A stretch of 25,988 nucleotides of DNA from DASZIT01 sp052143315 (GTDB taxonomy: Bacteria; Actinomycetota; Acidimicrobiia; Acidimicrobiales; RAAP-2), in NCBI GenBank assembly GCA_052143315.1, contig JBKQTE010000110.1, positions 1-25,988 on the forward strand, given 5' to 3'. Positions 6,781-14,777 of this stretch are shown here, piece after piece. A program made the translations under genes and the position numbers. Numbering within the stretch: position 1 is the stretch's first letter; the number at the start of each line of letters is the position of its first letter. Below the pieces are notes generated by a model. That model saw only the letters and a program-made list of their open reading frames with translations, was not told the DNA's origin and ran no database searches.

Positions 6781-8667
6781 GTGCCGGAGGTCCCGTCGAG
6801 CTCCGGCAACGGCCCCGGCCCCGTCAACGGCCCCGGCCCCGTCGGGACGCCGCACCGGGTGGTCCGGCTGGTCCCGGACATTCCGGCCGTCCACCGGCGG
6901 TTCGACTACACCGTGCCGGAGGCGTTGGCCGACCGGGTGGGCGTTGGCAGCCGGGTCCGGATCGACCTTCACGGTCGCCGGGTGGGTGCCTGGGTGGTCG
7001 AGGACGGCGTGACACCGCCCGACGGGGTGGTCCCCAAGCCCATCGCCCTCTCCAGCGGGGACGGCCCCCCGCCGGCGGTGGTGGCGCTGGCCGAGTGGGC
7101 GGCCTGGCGTTGGGCCGGCCCGGTCTCGTCCTTCCTGGGGACGGCGTCGCCTCCCCGGGTGGTCCGGGGGCCGGCCCGGGGGCACGCCGTCCGGTCCGAC
7201 GATGCCGAAGGGTCCGGCCGGGCCGGCGCGGCTCCGGGCGGGCCGCGGCCGGCGGTGGCGTCGCCGGGCGGGGCGTCGGTGGGGATGGTGTCGGCGGCGC
7301 TGGACGGGACCACCGCCACCGTGGTCCGGCTGGCCCCGGCGCTCGACGCCGTTCTGCTCGCCCTGGAGGTGGTCCACCGGCTGGGGCCCGACGGGCTGCT
7401 GGTCCTCGCCCCATCGCACGCCCGTGCCGCCCAGGTGGCCGACCGGCTGCATCGGGCCGGGGCTCCAGTGGCCCTCCTGCCCGAGGCCTGGGAGGCGGCC
7501 GCCACCGGTCGGCGGGTGGTGGTGGGGACCCGGGCGGCGGCGTGGGGTCCGCTCGCGGTGCTCCGGGGGGCCGTGGTCCTCGACGCCCACGACGAGGCGT
7601 ACCGGGAGGAGCGCTCGCCGACCTGGTCGGCGGTGGACGTGACCCTCGAGCGGGCCCGCCGGGACGCTGCCCCGGTGCTGCTGGTCAGCCCCTGTCCGAC
7701 CGTCTCGCTGCTCGAGGGAGCCACCCTGGTGACCACCGACCGGGACGTCGAGCGCCGGGGGTGGCCGGCCGTCGAGGTGGTCGACCGGACCGGCGACGAC
7801 CCGCGCACCGGCCTGTTCTCCGAGCGGCTGGTCGTCCTCCTGCGCACGGTGCTGGACCGGCCCACCGGTCGGGTGGTGTGCGTCCTCAACCGGACGGGAC
7901 GGGCCAGGCTGCTCGCCTGCGCCCACTGTGGTGCGCTGGCCCGGTGCACCAGCTGTGGGGGGTCGATGGCCCAGGCGGAGGCCGGGGGGGAGCTGCGCTG
8001 CAGCCGGTGTGGGTCGGTCCGGCCGGCCATCTGCGCCGAGTGCGACTCCACCCGCCTCAAGCTGTTGCGGATCGGGGTGTCACGGGCCACCGAGGAGCTG
8101 TCGGCCCTGGTGGGGGCGGCGGCGGTGGAGGTGTCCGGCCACGCCACCGAGACGGTGGACCCCGGCGCCCGGCTGGTGGTGGGCACCGAGGCGGCGCTGC
8201 ACCGGGTGCCCCACGCCGAGGCGGTGGCCTTCCTCGACATCGACCAGCACCTCCTGGCCCCGCGCTTCGGGGCCGGGGAGGAGGCGCTCGCCCTCCTGGC
8301 CCGGGCGTCGAGGCTGGTGGGCGGGCGCGGGGGCGATGGGCGCCTGCTGGTGCAGACCCGTATGCCCGACCACGAGGTGCTGCGGTCGGCCGTGCACGGG
8401 GATCCCTCCCTGCTGGCCGGGCCGGAGCGGGAGCTGCGGTCCGAGCTGGGCCTGCCGCCCTTCTCGGCGCTGGCGCTCCTCCGGGGAGCCGGCGCCGCCG
8501 CCTACGCCGACGGCCTGCGGACGGTGGAGGGGATCACCGTGTCGTCCCCGTCGGAGGACCGCCGGATGGTGCGGGCCGTCGACCACCGCCTCCTGTGCGA
8601 CGCCCTGGAGGCGGTGCCACGCCCGCCCGGGCGGCTCCGCGTGGAGGTGGATCCCACCGCCGTCTGA
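6781..8667 (+). CDS. priA: Primosomal protein N' (PriA), helicase-deficient actinobacterial type
   Basis: The protein (628 residues from GTG 6781) resembles actinobacterial PriA, which recognises stalled forks for replication restart. The N-terminal 3'-DNA-binding domain begins HRVVRLVPDIPAVHRRFDYTVP. The zinc-binding region is complete, with four Cys pairs at 380/383, 389/392, 407/410 and 418/421. The Walker A region carries no GxGKT, and the DEAH box is replaced by DAHDEAYRE, so it is probably not a helicase; this is known for actinobacterial PriA. The start is uncertain: GTG 6781 follows metK by 20 nt, GTG 6859 would begin right at the conserved VVRLVPD, ATG 6709 overlaps metK, and CTG 6757 overlaps the metK stop. 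An 18-bp duplication at 6808-6843 encodes NGPGPV twice in the N-terminal tail. Confidence 0.9.
   Translation: MPEVPSSSGNGPGPVNGPGPVGTPHRVVRLVPDIPAVHRRFDYTVPEALADRVGVGSRVRIDLHGRRVGAWVVEDGVTPPDGVVPKPIALSSGDGPPPAVVALAEWAAWRWAGPVSSFLGTASPPRVVRGPARGHAVRSDDAEGSGRAGAAPGGPRPAVASPGGASVGMVSAALDGTTATVVRLAPALDAVLLALEVVHRLGPDGLLVLAPSHARAAQVADRLHRAGAPVALLPEAWEAAATGRRVVVGTRAAAWGPLAVLRGAVVLDAHDEAYREERSPTWSAVDVTLERARRDAAPVLLVSPCPTVSLLEGATLVTTDRDVERRGWPAVEVVDRTGDDPRTGLFSERLVVLLRTVLDRPTGRVVCVLNRTGRARLLACAHCGALARCTSCGGSMAQAEAGGELRCSRCGSVRPAICAECDSTRLKLLRIGVSRATEELSALVGAAAVEVSGHATETVDPGARLVVGTEAALHRVPHAEAVAFLDIDQHLLAPRFGAGEEALALLARASRLVGGRGGDGRLLVQTRMPDHEVLRSAVHGDPSLLAGPERELRSELGLPPFSALALLRGAGAAAYADGLRTVEGITVSSPSEDRRMVRAVDHRLLCDALEAVPRPPGRLRVEVDPTAV
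6808..6843 (+). repeat. 18-bp perfect tandem duplication in the priA 5' end
   Basis: Two identical copies of an 18-bp unit (AACGGCCCCGGCCCCGTC) lie head to tail and encode NGPGPV twice, before the first conserved residue of PriA. Confidence 0.9.
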
Positions 8668-8696
8668 CCCCGGTGCCGCCGGTCGGCCCGGCTCCG

Positions 8697-8702
8697 TAGA
8701 AT
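8697..8702 (+). promoter_or_regulatory. -10 box for leaderless def
   Basis: TAGAAT stands 6 nt before the def ATG, and no Shine-Dalgarno sequence lies between. A transcript would start at or next to the A of the ATG. The -35 region is not recognisable. Confidence 0.5.
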
Positions 8703-8708
8703 GGGTGC

Positions 8709-9260
8709 ATGTCCTCGTACTCCGTGCGCACCTACGGCGACCCGGTGCTCAAGCAGACCGCCAGGGAGATCGACCACGTCGACGGCGCCCTGGTCCGCCT
8801 GGTGGACGACATGGTGGACACCATGTACGACGCCGTCGGCGCCGGCCTGGCCGCCCCCCAGGTCGGGGTGCAGAAGCGGCTGTTCGTCTACGACGTGGGC
8901 GACGGGCCCGAGGTGATCATCAACCCCACCATCGTGGAGACGGCCGGCGAGTGGTACCACGAGGAGGGCTGCCTCTCCATCCCCGGGCTACGGCTGGGGA
9001 TCGTGCGGCCGATGGAGGTCCACCTCCTCGGGTACGACCTCGACGGCAAGGAGGTGTCCATCGAGGCCGACGAGTTCCTGGGCCGGGTGTTCCAGCACGA
9101 GGTGGACCATCTCGACGGCGTCCTGATGGTGGAGCGCCTCGACGACGACCTGCGCAAGCAGGCCCTGCGGGTCCTGCGCGACCGTGCCCTCGGGCTCGAC
9201 ACCACGGCCATGGAGTCCAAGCTGGTGTCGGCCCCCTCGGGGGACGACCGGGAGATCTGA
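8709..9260 (+). CDS. def: Peptide deformylase
   Basis: This protein of 183 residues removes the N-formyl group from new polypeptides. The three family motifs are present: GAGLAAPQVG (44-53), EEGCLS with metal ligand Cys88, and QHEVDHLDG with ligands His130 and His134 and catalytic Glu131. The length fits a type I enzyme with a C-terminal helix. The N-terminus (YSVRTYGDPVLKQTA) is normal for the family and supports the ATG at 8709. The neighbour fmt encodes the enzyme that adds the formyl group, the usual pairing, although each gene has its own -10 box here. Confidence 0.97.
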   Translation: MSSYSVRTYGDPVLKQTAREIDHVDGALVRLVDDMVDTMYDAVGAGLAAPQVGVQKRLFVYDVGDGPEVIINPTIVETAGEWYHEEGCLSIPGLRLGIVRPMEVHLLGYDLDGKEVSIEADEFLGRVFQHEVDHLDGVLMVERLDDDLRKQALRVLRDRALGLDTTAMESKLVSAPSGDDREI

Positions 9261-9307
9261 GCCCTCGGACCCGACCGGTCGGCCTCACCGTCGGGTGGCA
9301 GGTCCGA

Positions 9308-9313
9308 TAACCT
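9308..9313 (+). promoter_or_regulatory. -10 box for leaderless fmt
   Basis: TAACCT is 8 nt before the fmt ATG with no ribosome site between. It is the second of three consecutive genes (def, fmt, rpe) with this geometry. Confidence 0.45.
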
Positions 9314-9321
9314 CCGGCGCC

Positions 9322-10221
9322 ATGGCCCGCCTGGTGTACCTGGGGACTCCCGATGCCGCCGTCGAACCCCTGCGCACCCTGGTGGCCGCCGGTCACGACG
9401 TGGCGCTGGTGGTCACCCGACCGGACAAGCGCCGGGGCCGGGGCGGCGCCCTGGTTCCCAGCCCGGTGAAGGCGGCCGCCCTCGAGCTCGGCCTGCCGGT
9501 CACCGACCGGCTCGACGATGCCCTCGATGTCCACGCCGAGCTGGGGGTGGTGGTGGCCTACGGGCGGATCGTGCCCACCTCGGTGCTCGACCGGCTCCCG
9601 ATGGTCAACCTCCACTTCTCCCTGCTCCCGCGGTGGCGCGGCGCCGCCCCGGTCGAGCGGGCCATCCTGGAGGGCGACTCCGAGACGGGGGTGTGCCTGA
9701 TGGAGGTGGAGGCGGGCCTGGACACCGGTCCCGTCTACGCCGAGGTCACCACCGGCATCCACGACGACGAGACGGCCGACCAGCTGCGCCGGCGGCTGGT
9801 GGCCATCGGCTGCCGCCTGTTGGAGGTGAACCTGGCGAACGGCCTGGCCAGCCTCCCCACCCCGTGGGACCAGGCTGGGATCCCGACCTACGCCGACAAG
9901 ATCCGGCCCGAGGAGCACGAGCTGCACTGGGAGCTGACCGAGGTCGAGCTCCGCCGCGTGGTGCGGCTGGGCCGGGCGTGGACGACCTTCCGGGGCAAGC
10001 GCCTCCGGGTGCTCGGGGCCACTGCCGCGCCCGCCGCCGACCACGAGGCGGCGGCCCCCGAGGGCGCCAGCCCGGGTGCCCTCGACGGGGACGTCGTGGT
10101 GGCCGGCCGGGGGACCCGGCTCCGCCTGCTCACCGTCCAGCCCGAGGGGCGCCAGCCGATGGACGCCGGCGCCTGGCTGCGGGGTGTCCGTCCCGGGCCC
10201 GGCGACCGCCTGGGCGGCTGA
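9322..10221 (+). CDS. fmt: Methionyl-tRNA formyltransferase
   Basis: Fmt (299 residues) formylates initiator Met-tRNA using 10-formyltetrahydrofolate. The N-terminal formyltransferase domain has YLGTPDAAVEPL and the catalytic triad Asn96, His98 and Asp134 in VNLHFSLLPRWRGAAP and GLDTGPVYAEV. The C-terminal tRNA-binding domain runs from about 205, starting at YADKIRPEEHELHW. The ATG at 9322 leads directly into the first beta strand. The open frame extends upstream into def, but that is only an unused extension. In many actinobacteria the rRNA methyltransferase gene rsmB/fmu follows fmt; here rpe follows directly. Confidence 0.97.
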   Translation: MARLVYLGTPDAAVEPLRTLVAAGHDVALVVTRPDKRRGRGGALVPSPVKAAALELGLPVTDRLDDALDVHAELGVVVAYGRIVPTSVLDRLPMVNLHFSLLPRWRGAAPVERAILEGDSETGVCLMEVEAGLDTGPVYAEVTTGIHDDETADQLRRRLVAIGCRLLEVNLANGLASLPTPWDQAGIPTYADKIRPEEHELHWELTEVELRRVVRLGRAWTTFRGKRLRVLGATAAPAADHEAAAPEGASPGALDGDVVVAGRGTRLRLLTVQPEGRQPMDAGAWLRGVRPGPGDRLGG

Positions 10222-10246
10222 GCCCGGCGTGGCACGCGGTGCCCGG

Positions 10247-10252
10247 TAGGCT
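10247..10252 (+). promoter_or_regulatory. -10 box for leaderless rpe
   Basis: TAGGCT stands 8 nt before the rpe ATG, again with no Shine-Dalgarno sequence between. Confidence 0.45.
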
Positions 10253-10260
10253 CGGCGTCC

Positions 10261-10965
10261 ATGTCGGCCGACCCCTCTGCTCCGGTGCTGCGGGTGGCGC
10301 CGTCGATCCTGTCGGCCGACTTCGCCGTCCTGGGCGAGGCGGTCGCCAAGGTCGAGCCGGTGGTCGACTGGCTCCATCTCGACGTGATGGACGGCCACTT
10401 CGTCCCCAACCTGAGCCTGGGCCCGCCGGTGGTGTCCTCCCTGCGGGAGCGCTCCGGCCTGTTCTTCGACACCCACCTGATGATCACCGATCCCGACCGC
10501 TACCTCGAGCCGTTCCGTGATGCCGGCTCCGACGGGTGCACCGTCCACGTGGAGGTGGGCAACACCGAGGCCCACTGCGCCCAGATGCGCGACCTCGGCC
10601 TGCGGGTCGGGCTGGCCGCCAACCCGGACACCCCGTTCGCGGTCATCGAGCCCTACCTGGGCCTGGTCGACATGGTCCTGTGCATGACGGTGTTCCCGGG
10701 GTTCGCCGGCCAGTCGTTCATCGTCGACGTGCTGCCCAAGGTGCGTCAGGTCCGCCGGGCAGTGTCGGCCGGTGGCTTCGACGTCGACGTGGAGGTGGAC
10801 GGAGGCCTCGACGAGCACACCGTGTCCGGGGCGGCCGGGTCGGGGGCCAACGTCTTCGTGGCCGGCTCGGCGGTGTTCGGCCGCTCCGACCCGGTGGCGG
10901 CGGTGAAGGGCATCCTGGCGGCGGCGAGGGACGCATCGGGATCCGTGATGGGCGGTCCGTCCTGA
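10261..10965 (+). CDS. rpe: Ribulose-phosphate 3-epimerase
   Basis: This TIM-barrel enzyme (234 residues) interconverts ribulose 5-phosphate and xylulose 5-phosphate, and ribulose 5-phosphate is the substrate of RibBA encoded downstream. Family motifs are VAPSILSADF, WLHLDVMDGHFVPN (metal His39, catalytic Asp41), FFDTHLMI (His72), TVFPGFAGQSF and VEVDGG with catalytic Asp180. The usual VNPGFGGQ or VEPGFGGQ loop is VFPGFAGQ here, a mild substitution. Its stop overlaps a CTG that is in frame with ribD. Confidence 0.96.
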   Translation: MSADPSAPVLRVAPSILSADFAVLGEAVAKVEPVVDWLHLDVMDGHFVPNLSLGPPVVSSLRERSGLFFDTHLMITDPDRYLEPFRDAGSDGCTVHVEVGNTEAHCAQMRDLGLRVGLAANPDTPFAVIEPYLGLVDMVLCMTVFPGFAGQSFIVDVLPKVRQVRRAVSAGGFDVDVEVDGGLDEHTVSGAAGSGANVFVAGSAVFGRSDPVAAVKGILAAARDASGSVMGGPS

Positions 10966-12125
10966 CCGACGATCTCCGGCTCCGGGACGAGCGGTGGATG
11001 CTCCGGGCCCTGGCTGCCGCCGAGCGGGTCCGGGGGAGCACCTCGCCCAACCCCTGGGTGGGGGCGGTCGTGGTGCCTCCTGCCTCCGGGGCCGAGCCGG
11101 GTGCGGCGGGTCCGGCGGGTCCGGCGGGTCCGGCTGTGGCGGCTGTGGCGGCTGTGGCGGCTGTGGCGGAGATCGGGGTCGACGACCCGGGCTGGTTCGT
11201 CGGAGCCACCGCCCCTCCCGGGGGTGCCCACGCCGAGGTGGCGGCGCTGTCCGCCGCCGGCGACTTCGCCGAGCTGGCCACCCTGTACGTGACGCTGGAG
11301 CCCTGCGCCCACCACGGCCGCACGCCACCGTGCACCGACGCCATCATCGCCTCGGGGGTCCGCCGGGTGGTGGTGGGGGTCGAGGACCCGGACCCGCAGG
11401 TGGCCGGACGCGGGGTCGCGGCCCTCCGGTCGGCCGGGATCGACGTGGAGGTGGGGATCGGGGCCGCCGCGGTGTCCGAGCAGCTGGCCGCCTACCTCCA
11501 CCACCGCCGGACCGGCCGTCCCTGGGTGGTGCTGAAGCTGGCCTCCACGCTCGACGGCCGGACCGCCGCCCCCGACGGCACCAGCCGGTGGATCACCGGT
11601 GAGGATGCCCGTCGGGACGCCCACCGCCTCCGGGCGAGGTCTGACGCGGTGCTGGTGGGGGCGGGCACCGTGCGGGTCGACGACCCGTCGCTGACCGTCC
11701 GGCTGCCGGAAGGCGACCCGGACCACCGGACGCCCGACCACCAGCCGCTCCGGGTGGTGCTGGGGCACGTCCCCGAGGGTGCCGCCGTCCTCCCCGCCCT
11801 GGAGTTGGGTGGCGACCTCACCGGCGTCCTGGACGAGCTCGGGTCGAGGGGCGTGCTCCAGCTACTGGTGGAAGGTGGCGCCACGGTGGCCCACGCTTTC
11901 CACGCCGGCGGCCTGGTCGACCGGTACGTGCTCTACCTGGCCCCTGCCCTGTTCGGGGGCGACGACGCCCGCCCGCTCTTCGCCGGGCCGGGCGCGGCGA
12001 CCCTCGGCGGGCTCTGGCGGGGTAGCATCCGGTCGGCCACTAGCCTGGGAGCCGATCTGCGGGTGGAACTTGCACGCCCCGGCACAGTGGAGGAGACAAC
12101 GGTCGATGCCGTTCTCAGCGGTTGA
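10962..12125 (+). CDS. ribD: Riboflavin biosynthesis protein RibD (deaminase and reductase)
   Basis: RibD deaminates and reduces the pyrimidine intermediate of riboflavin synthesis. The deaminase domain has TSPNPWVGAVVV, the zinc-binding HAEV and PCAHHGRTPPC; the reductase domain has VVLKLASTLDGRTA, SRWITGEDARRDAHRLRA, DDPSLTVR and LVEGGATVAHAF. The first ATG in frame is 10998, but homologues have the conserved D-E-x-x-M just before it (DERWM here), so translation probably begins upstream. The only candidate is CTG 10962, which overlaps the rpe stop as CTGA. A 63-bp repeat array inserts an AGP/AVA loop between VGAVVV and HAEV. The segment between PLRVVL and LVEGG is about 34 residues, against about 65 in E. 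coli, so the reductase domain is shortened. ribBA overlaps its end by 20 bp. Confidence 0.93.
   Translation: MTDDLRLRDERWMLRALAAAERVRGSTSPNPWVGAVVVPPASGAEPGAAGPAGPAGPAVAAVAAVAAVAEIGVDDPGWFVGATAPPGGAHAEVAALSAAGDFAELATLYVTLEPCAHHGRTPPCTDAIIASGVRRVVVGVEDPDPQVAGRGVAALRSAGIDVEVGIGAAAVSEQLAAYLHHRRTGRPWVVLKLASTLDGRTAAPDGTSRWITGEDARRDAHRLRARSDAVLVGAGTVRVDDPSLTVRLPEGDPDHRTPDHQPLRVVLGHVPEGAAVLPALELGGDLTGVLDELGSRGVLQLLVEGGATVAHAFHAGGLVDRYVLYLAPALFGGDDARPLFAGPGAATLGGLWRGSIRSATSLGADLRVELARPGTVEETTVDAVLSG
11105..11167. repeat. Two abutting 9-bp tandem arrays inside ribD
   Basis: Three copies of GGCGGGTCC (11105-11131) are followed at once by four copies of GGCTGTGGC (11132-11167). The encoded insert (AGP repeats, then AVA repeats) sits in a loop of the RibD deaminase domain. 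Confidence 0.92.
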
Positions 12126-13326
12126 AGATGCCATAGCGGCGATCGGACGTGGCGAGATCGTCGTCGTGGTCGACGACGAGGATCGCGAGAACGAGGGCGA
12201 CCTGATCATGGCGGCCGATGCCGTCACCCCGGAGAAGATCGCCTTCTTCATCTCCCACACCTCCGGTCTGATCTGCGCCCCGCTCACCCCCGAGCGGGTC
12301 GAGCAGCTGGAGCTCCCGCTGATGGTGTCGACCAACACGGAGATCCAGCGGACCGCCTTCACGGTCAGCGTGGACTACCGCCACGGAACCACCACCGGCA
12401 TATCGGCCTCCGACCGGTCGGCCACCATCAAGGCCCTGGCCGACCCCCACACCCGCCCCTCCGACCTCAATCGACCGGGGCACATCTTCCCACTCCGGTA
12501 CCGGCCGGGCGGCGTGCTCAAGCGGGCCGGCCACACCGAGGCCGCCGTCGACCTGGCCCGGGCGGCTGGCATGTCGCCGGCTGGGGTGCTGTGCGAAGTG
12601 GTCAGCGAGGACAAGTCGTCCATGGCCCGGCTGGCCGAGCTGGAGGTCTTCTCGGAGAAGCACGGGCTCCACCTCATATCGATCGCCGACCTGATCCGGT
12701 ACCGGCGCCAAAACGACAAGCTGGTCCGGCGCATCGCCAGTGCCCGGATCCCCACCCAGTTCGGCGAGTTCACCGCCGTCGCCTACGAGGCGGTCCTCGA
12801 CGGCGAGCAGCACGTCGCCCTGGTGATGGGCGAGGTCGACGGGGCGGACAACGTCCTTGTCCGGGTACACAGCGAGTGCCTCACCGGTGACGCCTTCGGC
12901 TCCCTCCGCTGCGACTGCGGTCCCCAGCTGCAGGGGGCGATGGCCACCGTCGCCGACAACGGCAGCGGGGTCATCGTCTACCTGCGCGGCCACGAGGGCC
13001 GGGGCATCGGGCTGGCCCACAAGCTCCGGGCCTACACCCTGCAGGAGGAGGGCTTCGACACGGTCGACGCCAACCTCGAGCTGGGCCTGCCGTCGGACTC
13101 GCGCGAGTACGGCATCGGCGCCCAGATCCTGGTCGACCTGGGCGTGACCACCATGCGCCTGATGACCAACAACCCCACCAAGTACGGCGGGCTGGAGGGG
13201 TTCGGGCTCGACATCGTGGAGCGGGTGCACATCCAGCCGGTGGCCAATCCCGAGAACATCAAGTACCTCCGCACCAAGCGCGAGCGGATGGGCCACCTGC
13301 TGGAGGGCCTCGATGACGTCCTCTGA
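12106..13326 (+). CDS. ribBA: Bifunctional DHBP synthase / GTP cyclohydrolase II
   Basis: The protein (406 residues) supplies both branches of riboflavin synthesis. The N-terminal 3,4-dihydroxy-2-butanone-4-phosphate synthase part (1-200) has VVDDEDRENEGDLI, ISHTSG, the GTTTGISASDRS signature and RPGHIFPLRYRPGG. The C-terminal GTP cyclohydrolase II part has zinc ligands Cys258, Cys269 and Cys271 in HSECLTGDAFGSLRCDCG, followed by YLRGHEGRGIGLAHK and TNNPTKYGGLEGFGL. Both active sites look complete. A strong ribosome site (GGAGGAG, 12089-12095) precedes the ATG inside ribD. Many actinobacteria have riboflavin synthase (ribE/ribC) between ribD and ribBA; it is absent here. Confidence 0.97.
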   Translation: MPFSAVEDAIAAIGRGEIVVVVDDEDRENEGDLIMAADAVTPEKIAFFISHTSGLICAPLTPERVEQLELPLMVSTNTEIQRTAFTVSVDYRHGTTTGISASDRSATIKALADPHTRPSDLNRPGHIFPLRYRPGGVLKRAGHTEAAVDLARAAGMSPAGVLCEVVSEDKSSMARLAELEVFSEKHGLHLISIADLIRYRRQNDKLVRRIASARIPTQFGEFTAVAYEAVLDGEQHVALVMGEVDGADNVLVRVHSECLTGDAFGSLRCDCGPQLQGAMATVADNGSGVIVYLRGHEGRGIGLAHKLRAYTLQEEGFDTVDANLELGLPSDSREYGIGAQILVDLGVTTMRLMTNNPTKYGGLEGFGLDIVERVHIQPVANPENIKYLRTKRERMGHLLEGLDDVL

Positions 13327-13873
13327 CCTGACGCGGCTGCCGGAGGGGGCCAAGGCGCGGGTGGCGGCCCGGGTGGGATCGTCGATCGACGGCACCTCAG
13401 GAGCGGGGGGAGCGTCGGTGGACGGCGCCGGGGTGCGGCTGGCCTTCGGCTGCGCCGAGTTCAACGGGGGCATCACCGATCGGCTGCTCACCGGCGCCCT
13501 GGATGCCATCACCTCGGTCGGCGGCGATCTCGGGTCGGTCACCGTGGCCTGGGCCCCGGGGGCGTTCGAGCTGCCGCTCATCGCCCGGCGGTTCGCCGGG
13601 TCCGGACAGGTCGACGCGGTGATCTGCCTGGGGGCGGTCATCCGGGGCGACACCGGCCACTACGACTTCGTGGCCGGTGAGTGCGCCAGCGGGCTGCAGC
13701 GGGTACAGCTCGACACCGGGGTGCCGGTCGTCTTCGGCGTCCTCACCACCGATACGGTGGAGCAGGCGCTGGTGCGCTCCGAGGACGACGAGACCAACAA
13801 GGGCCGGGAGGCGGCGTTGACGGCGATCGAGATGGTGAGGGCCCTGGCGGCGATCCCCGGCGGGGTGGGCTGA
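13313..13873 (+). CDS. ribH: 6,7-dimethyl-8-ribityllumazine synthase
   Basis: RibH (186 residues) condenses the products of the two RibBA/RibD branches into lumazine, the precursor of riboflavin. The family core starts near residue 41 (VRLAFGCAEFNGGITDRLL) and includes WAPGAFELPL, CLGAVIRGDTGHYDFVAGE with the catalytic His116, and GVPVVFGVLTTDTVEQA. The N-terminal 40 residues are a poorly conserved extension. The ATG at 13313 overlaps the ribBA end by 14 bp; a later start would also keep the core. Confidence 0.95.
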   Translation: MTSSDLTRLPEGAKARVAARVGSSIDGTSGAGGASVDGAGVRLAFGCAEFNGGITDRLLTGALDAITSVGGDLGSVTVAWAPGAFELPLIARRFAGSGQVDAVICLGAVIRGDTGHYDFVAGECASGLQRVQLDTGVPVVFGVLTTDTVEQALVRSEDDETNKGREAALTAIEMVRALAAIPGGVG

Positions 13874-13875
13874 CC

Positions 13876-14772
13876 GTGCTGCGAGTCGTGCTGCCCAAGG
13901 GATCGCTGGAGAAGGCCACCCTGGAGCTGTTCGCCGCCGCCGACCTGTCGGTGACCCGTTCGTCCGACGTGGACTACCGGGCCACCATCGACGACCCCCG
14001 GATCGACGAGGTGCGCATCCTCCGACCCCAGGAGATCCCCCTGTACGTGGCGGACGGGATGTTCGACATCGGGATCACCGGACGCGACTGGGTGGAGGAG
14101 CGGGGGAGCGAGGTCACCTCCCTGGGGGTCCTCCAGTACTCCAAGGCCACCGCCAATCCGGTCCGGGTGGTGCTGGCCGTCCCGAAGGACTCACCGGCCG
14201 AGTCGGTGGCCGACCTGGCCGCCTCGGGTACCGGGGCCGGTGGGGCGCTCCGGGTGGCCACCGAGTACCCCGAGCTGACCGGCCGGTACCTCGAGAAGCA
14301 CGGGGTGCGGGCGGAGGTCAGCCTCTCCTACGGCGCCACCGAGGCCAAGGTCCCCGACATCGCCGACTGCGTGGTGGAGATCACCGAGACCGGACGCGCC
14401 CTGCGGGCTGCCGGCCTCAAGATCGTGGAGACCCTCTTCGTGTCCCACACCGAGCTGATCGCCAATCGGGCCGCCGCCGACGACCGGGAGAAGCGCCACG
14501 CCATGGAGCAGATCCTCACCCTGCTGCAGGGCGCCCTGGAGGCGCGGGGCAAGGTGCTGGTGAAGCTGAACGTGGCCGCCGACCAGCTCGACGCGGTCAT
14601 CGCCCTGCTGCCGGCCCTACGCTCGCCCACCGTCTCCGAGCTGTTCGGTGGCGGCGGGTTCGCGGTGGAGACGGTGGTACCGAAGTCGGAGATCAACGTC
14701 CTCATCCCGGCCCTGAAGGATCGCGGCGCCACCGACATCATCGAGCTGGCCCTGGCCAAGATCGTGCACTGA
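13876..14772 (+). CDS. hisG: ATP phosphoribosyltransferase, long form
   Basis: HisG catalyses the first step of histidine synthesis, joining ATP and PRPP. The 298-residue length and C-terminal domain (from about 220, KVLVKLNVAADQLDAVIALLPAL) mark the long form with a regulatory ACT-like domain. Motifs include LPKGSLEKATLELF, DIGITGRDWVEE and the PRPP-region stretch IADCVVEITETGRALRAAGLKI (residues about 170-191). GTG at 13876 fits homologues that begin MLRVVLPKG. It lies 2 nt after the ribH stop, and a CTG overlapping that stop is two codons upstream in the same frame. hisE, often next to hisG in actinobacteria, is not in this window. Confidence 0.96.
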   Translation: MLRVVLPKGSLEKATLELFAAADLSVTRSSDVDYRATIDDPRIDEVRILRPQEIPLYVADGMFDIGITGRDWVEERGSEVTSLGVLQYSKATANPVRVVLAVPKDSPAESVADLAASGTGAGGALRVATEYPELTGRYLEKHGVRAEVSLSYGATEAKVPDIADCVVEITETGRALRAAGLKIVETLFVSHTELIANRAAADDREKRHAMEQILTLLQGALEARGKVLVKLNVAADQLDAVIALLPALRSPTVSELFGGGGFAVETVVPKSEINVLIPALKDRGATDIIELALAKIVH

Positions 14773-14777
14773 GGAGC

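Noticed and set aside
6781..8667. PriA as a decayed pseudogene because its helicase motifs are missing
   Set aside because: The frame is intact, all eight zinc Cys are kept, and loss of helicase motifs is usual in actinobacterial PriA.
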